DNA of 64,000 nt from Paractinoplanes maris (lineage in GTDB: Bacteria > Actinomycetota > Actinomycetes > Mycobacteriales > Micromonosporaceae), in contig NZ_JALPVL010000002.1 of the NCBI RefSeq assembly GCF_023544465.1, positions 620,001-684,000 of the forward strand, in the 5' to 3' direction. The notes beneath the pieces are model-generated. The model was given only the letters and a program-made list of their open reading frames with translations, made no database searches and had not been told where the DNA came from. Shown in pieces: positions 24,468 to 32,901 of this stretch (position 1 is the first letter of the stretch; every line of letters begins with the position of its first letter). The position numbers and the translations under genes were made by a program.

Positions 24468-24615
24468 GAGTCCTTCACCGTTGAAGATAGGTCGGGTGCA
24501 ACAGCTTGATCTGCCACCTCGCTGACTGCCGAGTGGCACTCAGCGAGATTGCTGGCAGATGCTATTACCGTCCTACCAGACCGGGGACACCGGGGTCGTG
24601 TTTCGCTCAACAAGA

Positions 24616-25065
24616 TCATGCCGCGGCGAGATCAAGGCCCCTCCCGTGCGGCCGGGCGTTCTCGATGGACCGGCGCAGAGCCCGCTTGACCTGCCCGAAC
24701 TGACGCTCGTCAGCGCACGCGTAGAGCACCACGACCGAGCCCCGATAGGTGGCGTGAAGCTCCCAGCCACGGACCCGGTGGACCATCGAGGGCACCGTGA
24801 AGGCCAGGGGAACCAGCACGGCGATGAGCCCGATCGCGTACGCGGTGGGTGGCGACACCAGCGTCCACACGGCGCCGATGGCGGCCACCGTGCCGGCCGC
24901 GACAGCCAGGACCACCCTCGGGGAAGCCGGCTGCGCGGCAACCCGGGCCTCACCGACGTGGTGCAGGTCGTGGACGGCAAAGCTTTTCACCGGCACCCCG
25001 AGCCAAATGAACAGCTCATCGGTAACCACAGCGTCGGGACCGCGGTAATAGGTACGTTTGCTCAT
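24616..25065 (-). CDS. DUF6232-family membrane protein
   Basis: A 149-residue protein starting MSKRTYYRGPDAVVTDELFI, the N-terminal pattern of DUF6232. Two membrane segments lie at about residues 50–90 (VVLAVAAGTVAAIGAVWTLV and AYAIGLIAVLVPLAFTVPSM). The cytosolic tail ends ADERQFGQVKRALRRSIENA. Function unknown; members are often neighbours of XRE/DUF397 genes. Confidence 0.78.
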   Translation of the reverse strand: MSKRTYYRGPDAVVTDELFIWLGVPVKSFAVHDLHHVGEARVAAQPASPRVVLAVAAGTVAAIGAVWTLVSPPTAYAIGLIAVLVPLAFTVPSMVHRVRGWELHATYRGSVVVLYACADERQFGQVKRALRRSIENARPHGRGLDLAAA

Positions 25066-25459
25066 GGCGCACTCCTCACCCCAACTCCTTGCGAGGAACG
25101 GGGCGGCCGAGCCACGATGGCGCTGGAGAGACGCAGCTCCCCGCCCGCTCGTTCGAAGTCAACAGAGAACGTCTGCAGAGGCGAAAACGGCACCCGGTTG
25201 CCGCCGGGTGCCGTTGTTTTGAACCGTCTCCCCTCGAACTCCGCCCTCGTTGCTCTATAAGTAGTAGAGCATGACGTACGGCTGTCCGCTACAACTCAAT
25301 CTGCCATGTTGCAGATTGCGTACAAGCCGAGTACGCGGTGAGGGGACCGTCACTCTGACCGGCTTGTGGCGTTTCCTTGAAGAACCGACCGGGTAGGCCA
25401 ACCGTCGGATGCCACTGTCGAACCTGTGCTCGCGCAGGTGGAAGGGCGATGACCCAACC
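25066..25459. other. Intergenic region with a strong hairpin and promoter-like sequence
   Basis: No convincing gene is seen in these 394 bp, and base composition is more AT-rich than its surroundings. It holds the hairpin at 25184–25220, an imperfect dyad GCTCTA-N7-TAGAGC (25252–25270) with TATAAG inside, and the probable promoter region of the DUF2231 gene. Confidence 0.6.
25184..25220. terminator. Bidirectional rho-independent terminator
   Basis: ACGGCACCCGG (25187–25197) pairs perfectly with CCGGGTGCCGT (25204–25214) around a six-base loop. An A-run precedes it (25184–25187) and TGTTTT follows, so it can stop transcription from both strands. There is no recognised gene ending just before it on either strand. 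Confidence 0.8.
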
Positions 25460-25918
25460 ATGGAGAGCCGACTGAAGATCGCGGGCCAGGCAGTGCAACC
25501 CATCCTGGTGCTGTTCCCCCTGGGCCTGTTCGCGATGGCCATCATTTTCGACCTCGCCAACCTGCTCGGCGCGCCGGCCATCGTCGGATCGCTGGCCTAC
25601 TGGAACCTCGTCGCCGGGCTGGTGTGTGGCGTGGCCGCGGCCGTCGCCGGAGCGATCGACCTGGCCTTTGTGCACCGGGCCGAGGCCAAGCGCATCGGCG
25701 TGCTGCGGGTCCTGCTCAACATGGGTGTGCTGTTCCTGTTCGCGGTGATCGTGATGGTGCGCGTCGGTGACCCGGACCGCGCGGCCGGCGTCGGGCTCTT
25801 CCTGCTCGAACTGCTCGCGCTGTCCATCTCCGGTTTCGGCGCCTGGTTCGCCGGCGAGCTGGCCAACGGGCGTACGCCGGCTTTTGCCCGGGCGGCTGTG
25901 GGGAACCGCGGCTACTGA
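25460..25918 (+). CDS. DUF2231-type four-TM membrane protein
   Basis: A 152-residue integral membrane protein with four spans (VLFPLGLFAMAIIFDLANLL, VAGLVCGVAAAVAGAIDLAF, VLLNMGVLFLFAVIVMVRV and LFLLELLALSISGFGAWFAG). It resembles the DUF2231 family of small membrane proteins, some linked to redox or electron transfer. ATG 25460 gives MESRLKIAGQAVQPILVLFP; upstream GAAGGG is 14 bases away, so the start is not fixed. Confidence 0.75.
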   Translation: MESRLKIAGQAVQPILVLFPLGLFAMAIIFDLANLLGAPAIVGSLAYWNLVAGLVCGVAAAVAGAIDLAFVHRAEAKRIGVLRVLLNMGVLFLFAVIVMVRVGDPDRAAGVGLFLLELLALSISGFGAWFAGELANGRTPAFARAAVGNRGY

Positions 25919-25942
25919 GCCGCGAGACGCACGAGCCCGCCG

Positions 25943-26773
25943 TCAGACGTCGGCCGAGATCCCGCGGGTCAGCAGAACGCTCGTGATGAACGTCCGGAAC
26001 AACTCCAGGCGATCGGACTCCGTGGTCCGGGTGACCCGGGCCGACACCCGCTCCGTACCGCGAATCCAGGTCGACATCTCCGCCATGTCCGCGGTCCGCC
26101 AGCTCACCTCGAGCGTCGACGGGCTCGGCAGGTCGGGGGCCTTGATGCCGGCAAGGCTCTTCAGCGCCTCGGTCGCGGTGGCCCGGATGAGCTCGCGGGC
26201 GGCGTGCGGGTGCATGCTGCTCGCGGCGAAGCGGGAGACCGACTCCTTGACCACGGCGGTGTGCACGTCGGGCAACACCGACCTGGTCTCCGCGCAAGCG
26301 GTCTGGTCGCCGGTGACCAGCGCGACGGGGACCTCGAAGTGGGCCGCCACGAGCGCGTTGATGCCCGACTCGCCGACCACTTCGCCATTGAGGCGCACCT
26401 CGGTGACGGCCCGCGGGTTGTAGGTGTGGGAAAGGACCGCCGGGTCACCGCCCATGGAGCCGTGATACGAGACGAAGAAGATCGCATCGAAGGACGCGTC
26501 GAGCCCCTGCATCATGTACAGCGGCTTGTGCCGGCCCGCGATGTAGGTGGCGTTGCCGTGCAGCCGGTCGGGCGGCAGGTTGCGCATCACGGAGTGCGAG
26601 TCGTTGACGACGATCTCGGTCGCCCCGGCTGCGAGCGCGCCGTCGATCGCCGCGTTGACCTCGGCCAGGAGGAGCTCGCGCCCCGCCATCGCCTCGGGGC
26701 CGTCGCCGACGCACTGCGCCCAGTCGACGATGCCCGCAGTTCCCTCCATGTCCGTGGACAGGTAGACCTTCAC
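25943..26773 (-). CDS. dppA: M55-family D-aminopeptidase, first copy
   Basis: A 276-residue zinc D-aminopeptidase of the DppA (M55) family. Family landmarks: STDMEGTAGI near the N-terminus (metal-binding Asp/Glu), NDSHS (residues 58–62), FVSYHGSMG and NPRAVTEVRLNGEVVGESGI. B. subtilis DppA removes N-terminal D-residues from short peptides inside the cell. The GTG start overlaps the stop of the asparaginase gene (GTGA). It is the last gene of the minus-strand transport operon and a clear paralogue of the gene at 31849–32679. Confidence 0.9.
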   Translation of the reverse strand: MKVYLSTDMEGTAGIVDWAQCVGDGPEAMAGRELLLAEVNAAIDGALAAGATEIVVNDSHSVMRNLPPDRLHGNATYIAGRHKPLYMMQGLDASFDAIFFVSYHGSMGGDPAVLSHTYNPRAVTEVRLNGEVVGESGINALVAAHFEVPVALVTGDQTACAETRSVLPDVHTAVVKESVSRFAASSMHPHAARELIRATATEALKSLAGIKAPDLPSPSTLEVSWRTADMAEMSTWIRGTERVSARVTRTTESDRLELFRTFITSVLLTRGISADV

Positions 26774-27754
26774 GGCTGACTCCTTGTGTCGATACCGGTG
26801 TGGTTGGTGGTGACGGCCCGGGGCAGGAACTCCGGCTCGGTGTGGTCACCGGTCATCAGGCCGTAGGTCGATCCGGTCACCGTGGCCGCGCCGGCGTGCC
26901 GGCCGTCGGCGGTGAGGCAGAGCGTGCGCACCTGAGCGCGGTAAGGGTCGGCGAGGGCCATCGTCCGCTCCAGCGCGCTCACGCAGGCCTGATCCGGGGA
27001 CAGGCCGTCGCGCAGGCCGTCGACGACGGTCCGGGCGGTGCCCGCGCATGGCCAGCTCACCGCGGCCGGTGCAGGCGGCCCCACCGTAACGACCGTCGCA
27101 GTAGTTGCCGGCCCCGATCACCGCGGAGTCGCCCACCCGTCCCGGGTACTTCCACGGGTAGCCGCTCGTGCTGACGCCGGTGCAGAGCCGTCCCTCGCGG
27201 TCCAGCGCGACCACATTGATCGTGCCCCAGGGGTGCCGATGCGGCGGCTCCATCGACTGGAGGCGGGCGAGCGCGGAGCGCCGGAACGCCACCTCTCCCG
27301 GCCCCTGGGTGCGTTCGGCCTCCGCCAGGCTGTCGGGCGTGAGCCCCTCCTTCCACAGCCGGATCGCCTCGTCGGTCAGCGTCGTCCCGCGGGGGATCCC
27401 GCATTCGTCGGCGAACCGCTCCGCACCCCGGCCGACCAGCATGACGTGCTGCGGAAGCTGCTCCATGACCGCACGGGCAACGGTGATCGGGTGCGGGAAG
27501 CCGGTCACGGCACCCACGGCGCCCGCCGCCATCGTGGCCCCGTCCATGATGGACGCGTCGAGCTCCACCTCCCCCAGCAGGTTCGGCAGGCCGCCGACCC
27601 CCACGTAGTGGTCGGCCTCGTTGGCTTCCGCGGCGCGCAGGGCGATCTCGACCGCGTCCATGGCGCTGCCGCCGGCTCGCAGGACCCGCATGGCCTCGAC
27701 GAGACCGACCTCCCCCCGCTCGCTGGCGATGATGACCGGAGACCCCATTCGCAC
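26770..27754 (-). pseudogene. N4-glycosylasparaginase / isoaspartyl-peptidase family gene with a frameshift
   Basis: The first 236 residues (from GTG 27754) are a typical Ntn-hydrolase asparaginase: GGSAMDAVEIALRAAEANE, the autocleavage/nucleophile site HPWGTINVVALD (Thr178) and GRVGDSAVIGAGNYCD, GGAACTGRGE. After GELAMR (about position 27045) the frame is lost; the homologous remainder (AGTARTVVDGLRDGLSPDQA to the end at 26770) continues one frame away. Adding one CG to the GCGCG run near 27045 would restore a roughly 327-residue protein. Either the gene is broken or this is a sequencing error in a CG run. The enzyme would cleave isoaspartyl or N-acetylglucosaminyl-Asn bonds. Confidence 0.75.
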
Positions 27755-27781
27755 GTGCTTTCCTTTCCGTGGTTGGTGCTG

Positions 27782-28774
27782 TCAGGCGGCGAGTTGCTCG
27801 TCTTCCGGGAAGTGGCACGCGACCCAGTGGCCGGGCGAGTGCTCGGCGTAAGCCGGTGTGACCTCGGCACAGACCTGCTGCGCCATCGGGCAGCGGGTAC
27901 GGAACACGCATCCCGACGGCGGGTCGGACGGGCTGGGCAGGTCGCCCTGGAGCACGATTTTCTCGCGGGCGCGCTGCTGGACCGGGTCCGGCAGCGGGGC
28001 CGCCGACAGCAGAGCATTCGTGTACGGGTGCAGCGGACGCTCGTACAGCTCGTCGCTTGTCGCGCTCTCCATGACCTTGCCGAGGTACATGACGGCGACC
28101 CGGTCCGAGATGTGCCGGACCACCGACAGGTCGTGCGCGACGAAGACGTACGCGATGCCGGTCTCGGCCTGGATGTCCTGGAGCAGATTGATGATCTCGG
28201 CCTGGATGGACACGTCGAGGGCCGACACGGGCTCGTCGCAGACGATCAGCCTGGGCTGCACGGCCAGCGCCCGGGCGATACCGATGCGCTGACGCTGGCC
28301 GCCGGAGAACTCGTGCGGGTACCGGTTGTAGTGCTCCGGGCTGAGCCCGACGCGGCTGAGCAGATCGCGCACCGCGGCCTTGACCCCGTTCGGCGCCTTG
28401 ATCCCCTGGATCTCGAACGGCGCGGCGAGGATCGTGCCGACCGTGTGCCGGGGATTCAGCGACGAGAACGGGTCCTGGAAGATCATCTGCATCTCGCGGC
28501 GCAGCTTCCGCAGCTCCTCGCGCCCGACGCCGGTGATGTCCCGGCCGTCGAACTCGATGCGGCCGCTCGTCGGCTCCAGCGCCCGGAGCATCGTGCGCCC
28601 CGTCGTGGACTTGCCGCAGCCGGACTCGCCCACCAGGCCGACGGTCTCCCCGCCGGCCACCTCGAGGCTCACCCCGTCGACCGCCTTCACCACCGACCGG
28701 TTCCGGCTCAGCAGCCCGCCTTTCGTGGGGAAGTGCTTGCGCAATCCGGTGACGCGCAGGAGCGGCTCGGTCAT
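27782..28774 (-). CDS. dppF: Peptide ABC transporter ATP-binding protein DppF
   Basis: A 330-residue ABC ATPase. Walker A GESGCGKST, Q-loop QDPFSSLNP, signature FSGGQRQRIGIARAL, Walker B LIVCDEPVSALD and the H-loop VAHDLSVVRH are all present. The C-terminal oligopeptide-transporter extension (PPSGCVFRTRCPMAQQVC, with conserved Cys residues that can hold an iron-sulfur cluster) identifies the Opp/Dpp class. The start ATG 28774 overlaps the dppD stop. It energises import with DppD and the two permeases. Confidence 0.93.
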   Translation of the reverse strand: MTEPLLRVTGLRKHFPTKGGLLSRNRSVVKAVDGVSLEVAGGETVGLVGESGCGKSTTGRTMLRALEPTSGRIEFDGRDITGVGREELRKLRREMQMIFQDPFSSLNPRHTVGTILAAPFEIQGIKAPNGVKAAVRDLLSRVGLSPEHYNRYPHEFSGGQRQRIGIARALAVQPRLIVCDEPVSALDVSIQAEIINLLQDIQAETGIAYVFVAHDLSVVRHISDRVAVMYLGKVMESATSDELYERPLHPYTNALLSAAPLPDPVQQRAREKIVLQGDLPSPSDPPSGCVFRTRCPMAQQVCAEVTPAYAEHSPGHWVACHFPEDEQLAA

Positions 28775-29817
28775 CGCTCCCCCACTGAATCGATGGTGGA
28801 CAGCTGCAGCCGTACGCGTTCCCGGGCGCCCGGTTCGAGGTGGCAGCGCGCCCGGTGGTCCGCCCCGCCGGCGACGAGCCGGGGCGGGGTGGTGACGCAC
28901 GCGTCACCCTCGACGAGCCCCCGGTACGCGCAGCGCGGGTGGAACCGGCAGCCGGACGGGGGCCTGATGAGCGACGGCGGTGAACCCGCGATGGTCGCCA
29001 GGCGCTGTCCGCGCGGGCTGCCGATACGGGGCATCGAGGAGAGCAGGCCCCACGTGTAGGGCATGTCCGGCTGGTAGAAGACCTCGTTGACCGCGCCCTG
29101 CTCGACGGCGTGACCCGCGTACATCACGAGTACGTCGTCGGCGATGTCGGCCACGACGCCCAAGTCGTGCGTGATGATGATGATCGCGGAACCGAACTCT
29201 CGCTGGAGCTTCTTCATCAGCTCGAGGATCTGGGCCTGCACCGTCACGTCCAGAGCCGTGGTCGGCTCGTCGGCGATGAGCAGACGGGGGTCGTTGACCA
29301 GCGCCATCGCGATCATCGCGCGCTGGCGCATGCCACCGGAGAACTGATGCGGATACTCGTGCACCCGGCGCCCGGCGTTCGGAATGCCGACCAGCTCCAG
29401 CATCTCCTCCGCCCGGGCCAGCGCCTGGCGCCTGCTCACCGAGTGATGCACCCGGTATGCCTCGGCGATCTGCTTCCCGACGGAGTAGTACGGGTGCAGG
29501 GCCGAGAGCGGGTCCTGAAAGATCATTGAGATGTCGTTGCCCCGGAGCCGGCGCAGATCCTTGATCGGCAGGTCGAGCAGCTCGACCCCGTCGAAGCGGA
29601 TCCGGCCGGAGACCTTCGCCGGGGTGCCCCGGTGCAGGCCGAGAATCGCCTGGCTGGTCACGGACTTGCCGGAGCCGGATTCGCCGACGATACCCAGGGT
29701 GCGCCCGGGCTCCAGGGAGAACGTGAGCCCGTCGACGGCCCGGACGAGTCCGTCCGCGGTCGGGAAGTGCACCTCGAGGTCGTCGACCTCCAGCAGGTGG
29801 CGTGCTTGCTCGCTCAT
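28771..29817 (-). CDS. dppD: Peptide ABC transporter ATP-binding protein DppD
   Basis: A 348-residue ABC ATPase with Walker A GESGSGKSV, signature FSGGMRQRAMIAMAL, Walker B LLIADEPTTALD and the C-terminal RPPSGCRFHPRCAYRGLV extension of Opp/Dpp proteins. ATG 29817 overlaps the dppB TGA by one base; the GTG directly before it is also possible. It pairs with DppF. Confidence 0.93.
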   Translation of the reverse strand: MSEQARHLLEVDDLEVHFPTADGLVRAVDGLTFSLEPGRTLGIVGESGSGKSVTSQAILGLHRGTPAKVSGRIRFDGVELLDLPIKDLRRLRGNDISMIFQDPLSALHPYYSVGKQIAEAYRVHHSVSRRQALARAEEMLELVGIPNAGRRVHEYPHQFSGGMRQRAMIAMALVNDPRLLIADEPTTALDVTVQAQILELMKKLQREFGSAIIIITHDLGVVADIADDVLVMYAGHAVEQGAVNEVFYQPDMPYTWGLLSSMPRIGSPRGQRLATIAGSPPSLIRPPSGCRFHPRCAYRGLVEGDACVTTPPRLVAGGADHRARCHLEPGARERVRLQLSTIDSVGER

Positions 29818-30827
29818 CACAGGGTCACCCTCGGGTCGAGGAACGCGTACAACAGGTCGACCAGGAAGTTGAAGAGGACGATGACGAAGGCGGACAGGAG
29901 GACCACCGCCACGATCACCGGCAGGTCGAGCTGCTGGATCGCGTACACGCCGGTCTTGCCGATGCCGTTGAGGTTGAACACCGTCTCAGTGATCGCCGCG
30001 CCGGCCAGCACGCCGCCGAGATCCAACCCGGCGATCGTGACGATGGGCGTCAGGGCGGCGCGCATGGCGTGCCGGACGATGACCGCCCACTCCGGTACGC
30101 CCTTGGCCCGGGCCGTACGGATGTAGTCCTCCGACAGCGTCTCGAGCATGTTCGCGCGGGTCAGCCGGACGTAGAGGGCGGCGAAAACCATCGCCAGCGT
30201 GATCCACGGCAGAATCATCCCCTTGGCCCACGCCACCGGGTCGTCGACGAACGGCGTGTACCCCGCGGGGGGCGCGAGCCCGTACTTGATCGACACGATG
30301 TCCAGCAACAGGAGCCCGATGAAGAACGTGGGCAGGGAGTACGCGACCAGCGACGCGCCGACGAGTCCTCGTTCGAGGATGCTTCCTCGCTTGAGCGCCG
30401 ACAGGACGCCGATCCCGATGCCGCCGACGAGCCACAGGACGAACGCGCCGACCGCGATGGACGCCGTGATCGGGAACGCCTGCTTGATCATTGTGGACAC
30501 CAACTGGCCCTGGGTCGCCGAGTAGCCGAGGCAGGGCGCGGGGCAGTGCGTGATGGACTGCGGGCTGTTCTTCGCGATCACCGGGTCGTCGGGAAAGTCG
30601 CGCTCGCTCACCAGTCCCTTCATGAAATCGAAGTACTGGACGACGATCGGCTTGTCGTACCCCAGCGCGTGCCGGTTCGCCTCGATGATCGCCGGCGTGC
30701 AGTTCTTCCCGCACGTGAGGCGGGCCGGGTCGGCCGGCACCGCGAAGAACAGCGCGAAGACGGAGACGCTGATGAGGATGAGCATCCCAATGATGGAGAG
30801 CACCCGTTTGACGACGTACTGGAACAT
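29817..30827 (-). CDS. dppB: Peptide ABC transporter permease DppB
   Basis: A 336-residue permease with six membrane spans. The first span is followed by a long external loop, and the conserved EAA-type loop is YIRTARAKGVPEWAVIVRHA. The external loop contains unusual Cys pairs (LTCGKNCTP and THCPAPCLG), which may form disulfides; this is less common in DppB proteins. Nine bases separate it from dppC. Confidence 0.92.
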   Translation of the reverse strand: MFQYVVKRVLSIIGMLILISVSVFALFFAVPADPARLTCGKNCTPAIIEANRHALGYDKPIVVQYFDFMKGLVSERDFPDDPVIAKNSPQSITHCPAPCLGYSATQGQLVSTMIKQAFPITASIAVGAFVLWLVGGIGIGVLSALKRGSILERGLVGASLVAYSLPTFFIGLLLLDIVSIKYGLAPPAGYTPFVDDPVAWAKGMILPWITLAMVFAALYVRLTRANMLETLSEDYIRTARAKGVPEWAVIVRHAMRAALTPIVTIAGLDLGGVLAGAAITETVFNLNGIGKTGVYAIQQLDLPVIVAVVLLSAFVIVLFNFLVDLLYAFLDPRVTL

Positions 30828-30836
30828 GGTCGGCGC

Positions 30837-31847
30837 TCACTTCCCTCCGGCTCGGTCGGAACGCGGATCCAGCGCGTCCCGGAGTCCGTCGCCGAACAGG
30901 TTGAAGGCGAGGACGACGATGAACAGGGTCAGCCCGGGAGCGAGGAAGTACGTCGGGTCGGCCGTGGCGTAGTTGACCGAGTCCTGCAGCAGGTTGCCGA
31001 GGGTCGGCGTGGGCGGCACGATCCCGACCCCGAGGAAGGACATCGCCGCCTCGGCCGAGACGTACGTGGGCAGCACGATGCTGGAGTACACGAGGATCGG
31101 CGCCCACAGGTTGGGCAGCAGTTCCTTGAAGTTGATCCGGCTGCGCCGGGCGCCGAGCATCTCGGCTGCCTCGACGAACTCCCGCTCCCGCAGCGAGAGC
31201 ACCTGGGCCCGGATGATCCGGGCGAAGTAGGGCCAGCCGAAGAAGCCGAGGACCGCGATGATGTACGTGATCTTCGAGGGATTGCCCTGGGGCACCCCGG
31301 TGTCGGTGATGCGCTGCACCAGCACGGGCGAGAGCGCGATGAGCATCAGCAACTGCGGGAAGGCGAGGATCAGGTCGATCAGGCGCCCGATCGACCAGTC
31401 GGCGGCGCCCCGGTAGAACCCGGCGACCAGGCCGAGGACGACACCGAGACCGACGCTGATGATCGTCGCCGCGACCGCGATGGCCGTGTCCAGCGTGATC
31501 CCGAGCAGGATCCGGGAGAACAGGTCCCGGCCGGTCTGTGGCTCGACCCCCAGGGGGTGGTGGATGCTGATGCCGCCGAACGATCCGGTCGGCATCGCGC
31601 CCGGCCCCTGCACCAGCTCGGGGTGCAGCGTCGTGGTGTCGATGACGCCCAACGCCTGCAGGATCGGTGCGGCGATCGCGATGACCACGAAGAAGATGAT
31701 CATGAACAGCGCGATCATCGCGACCCGGTTTGCTCGCAGGCGGGCCCGGGCGATCTGCCAGGGGGACCGGCCCGCGACCGGACCCTGGGCTTCGTCAACC
31801 ATGGTGGGGACGGGCTCGGCCGCGAACTCCCCGGCGGACAGCGTCAC
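30837..31847 (-). CDS. dppC: Peptide ABC transporter permease DppC
   Basis: A 336-residue permease. After an N-terminal cytosolic stretch and first span it has the DppC hallmark HPLGVEPQTGRDLFSRIL, five further spans and the EAA loop EFVEAAEMLGARRSRI. It heteromerises with DppB. It follows dppA2 by one base and starts at GTG 31847. Confidence 0.93.
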   Translation of the reverse strand: MTLSAGEFAAEPVPTMVDEAQGPVAGRSPWQIARARLRANRVAMIALFMIIFFVVIAIAAPILQALGVIDTTTLHPELVQGPGAMPTGSFGGISIHHPLGVEPQTGRDLFSRILLGITLDTAIAVAATIISVGLGVVLGLVAGFYRGAADWSIGRLIDLILAFPQLLMLIALSPVLVQRITDTGVPQGNPSKITYIIAVLGFFGWPYFARIIRAQVLSLREREFVEAAEMLGARRSRINFKELLPNLWAPILVYSSIVLPTYVSAEAAMSFLGVGIVPPTPTLGNLLQDSVNYATADPTYFLAPGLTLFIVVLAFNLFGDGLRDALDPRSDRAGGK

Positions 31848-31848
31848 G

Positions 31849-32679
31849 TCAGACTTCCTCCGCGACGACCCGGGTCAGGGTGATGGCGGCGATGAACCGG
31901 CGGTAGACGGACAGCAGGTCGCTGCCGCTGATCGCGGTCGTGCGCGACCCCGTCCGGTCGACGTCCCGCACCCATGTCGCCATCTCCGCCATGTCGGGGG
32001 TGCGCCAATGAACCTCCAACGTGGACGGCGTCGGGAAGGGCTTCGGCTCGATCCGTTCGAGGGTCTTCAGCGACCGCTCGGCGGCCTCCCGGATGACCGC
32101 GCAGGCGCGGCGGGGGTGCAGGCTCGACGCGGCCACCCGGGTGATGGAGTCCTTCACCACCGCGGTCGTGATGTTCGGCAGCACCTCCACCGTCTCGGCG
32201 CAGCCGGTCTGGTCTCCGGTCACCAGGACGACCGGCACCCCGTAGTGCGCGGCGACGAGGGAATTGATGACCGATTCGCCCACGACCACGCCGTTGAGCC
32301 GCGTTTCCGAGACCGCGCGGGGGTTGAAGGAGTGCGACATGTTGCCGAGCTCGGCACCCATCGAGCCGTGGTACGAGACGAGGAAGGCCGCGTCGAAGCT
32401 CGAGTCGATGCCCTCCATCATGTCGATCGGCCGGTGCCAACCGGTGATCAGCGTGGCCTCGCCGTGCAGATCCTCGGGAGCGAGGTTGCGCATCATCGCG
32501 TGACCGTCGTTGACCAGGAACTCGGTCGCGCCCGCGGCGGCGGCGCCGTCGATGGCGGCGTTGACCTCGCCCAGCAGCAGGCGACGGCCGGCCAGGGCGT
32601 CCGGGCCGTCGCCGATGCACTGGGCCCAGTCCACCACGCCGGCGGTGCCTTCCATATCTACCGAGATGAAGACTCGCAT
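31849..32679 (-). CDS. dppA: M55-family D-aminopeptidase, second copy, first gene of operon
   Basis: A 276-residue M55 peptidase like that at 25943–26773 and colinear with it throughout. SVDMEGTAGV, NDGHAMMRN, LVSYHGSMGAE and the RLNGVVVGESVINSL segment are present. It is the promoter-proximal gene of the seven-gene minus-strand operon and has a purine-rich leader (GGGGGAGAGGG) before the ATG. Having two DppA-type enzymes in one transport operon suggests different chain-length or residue preferences. Confidence 0.92.
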   Translation of the reverse strand: MRVFISVDMEGTAGVVDWAQCIGDGPDALAGRRLLLGEVNAAIDGAAAAGATEFLVNDGHAMMRNLAPEDLHGEATLITGWHRPIDMMEGIDSSFDAAFLVSYHGSMGAELGNMSHSFNPRAVSETRLNGVVVGESVINSLVAAHYGVPVVLVTGDQTGCAETVEVLPNITTAVVKDSITRVAASSLHPRRACAVIREAAERSLKTLERIEPKPFPTPSTLEVHWRTPDMAEMATWVRDVDRTGSRTTAISGSDLLSVYRRFIAAITLTRVVAEEV

Positions 32680-32735
32680 CGGGCCCTCTCCCCCTTTCCG
32701 TACGACATGAGATCGGCAGATTATCCGCGCGGGTT

Positions 32736-32769
32736 CACCCGTTGTTTGTGAAAGTCACAAAACCGGGTG
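32736..32769. promoter_or_regulatory. Imperfect 15+14 dyad in the divergent dpp promoter region
   Basis: CACCCGTTGTTTGTG (32736–32750) faces CACAAAACCGGGTG (32756–32769) across AAAGT. The inner six bases TTTGTG/CACAAA match perfectly and the outer CACCC/GGGTG also pair. It lies 57 bp upstream of dppA2 and about 130 bp upstream of the binding-protein gene, as expected for an operator. The PucR-type regulator at 36568–38115 is the obvious candidate to bind it. Confidence 0.55.
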
Positions 32770-32901
32770 GGCCCGGATTGGAGGAGCTCACAAGCCCGAG
32801 GCGGTTCTGCGCGCCTAGCATTTCCGGCCATCCGTGGACACCCCGGCCCTCTCTTGCGGCGGCGTTTTCCCGGAAACCCGGTTACGAACAGGAGCGTGTC
32901 C

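Noticed and set aside
29802..31883. Long plus-strand open frame opposite dppB and dppC
   Set aside because: Low-complexity Arg/Asp/Gln translation across two clear permease genes; no independent start or family.
31849..32679. Recent tandem duplication of dppA
   Set aside because: The two copies are similar in layout but differ at many positions and are separated by five genes, so the duplication is old or they were acquired separately.
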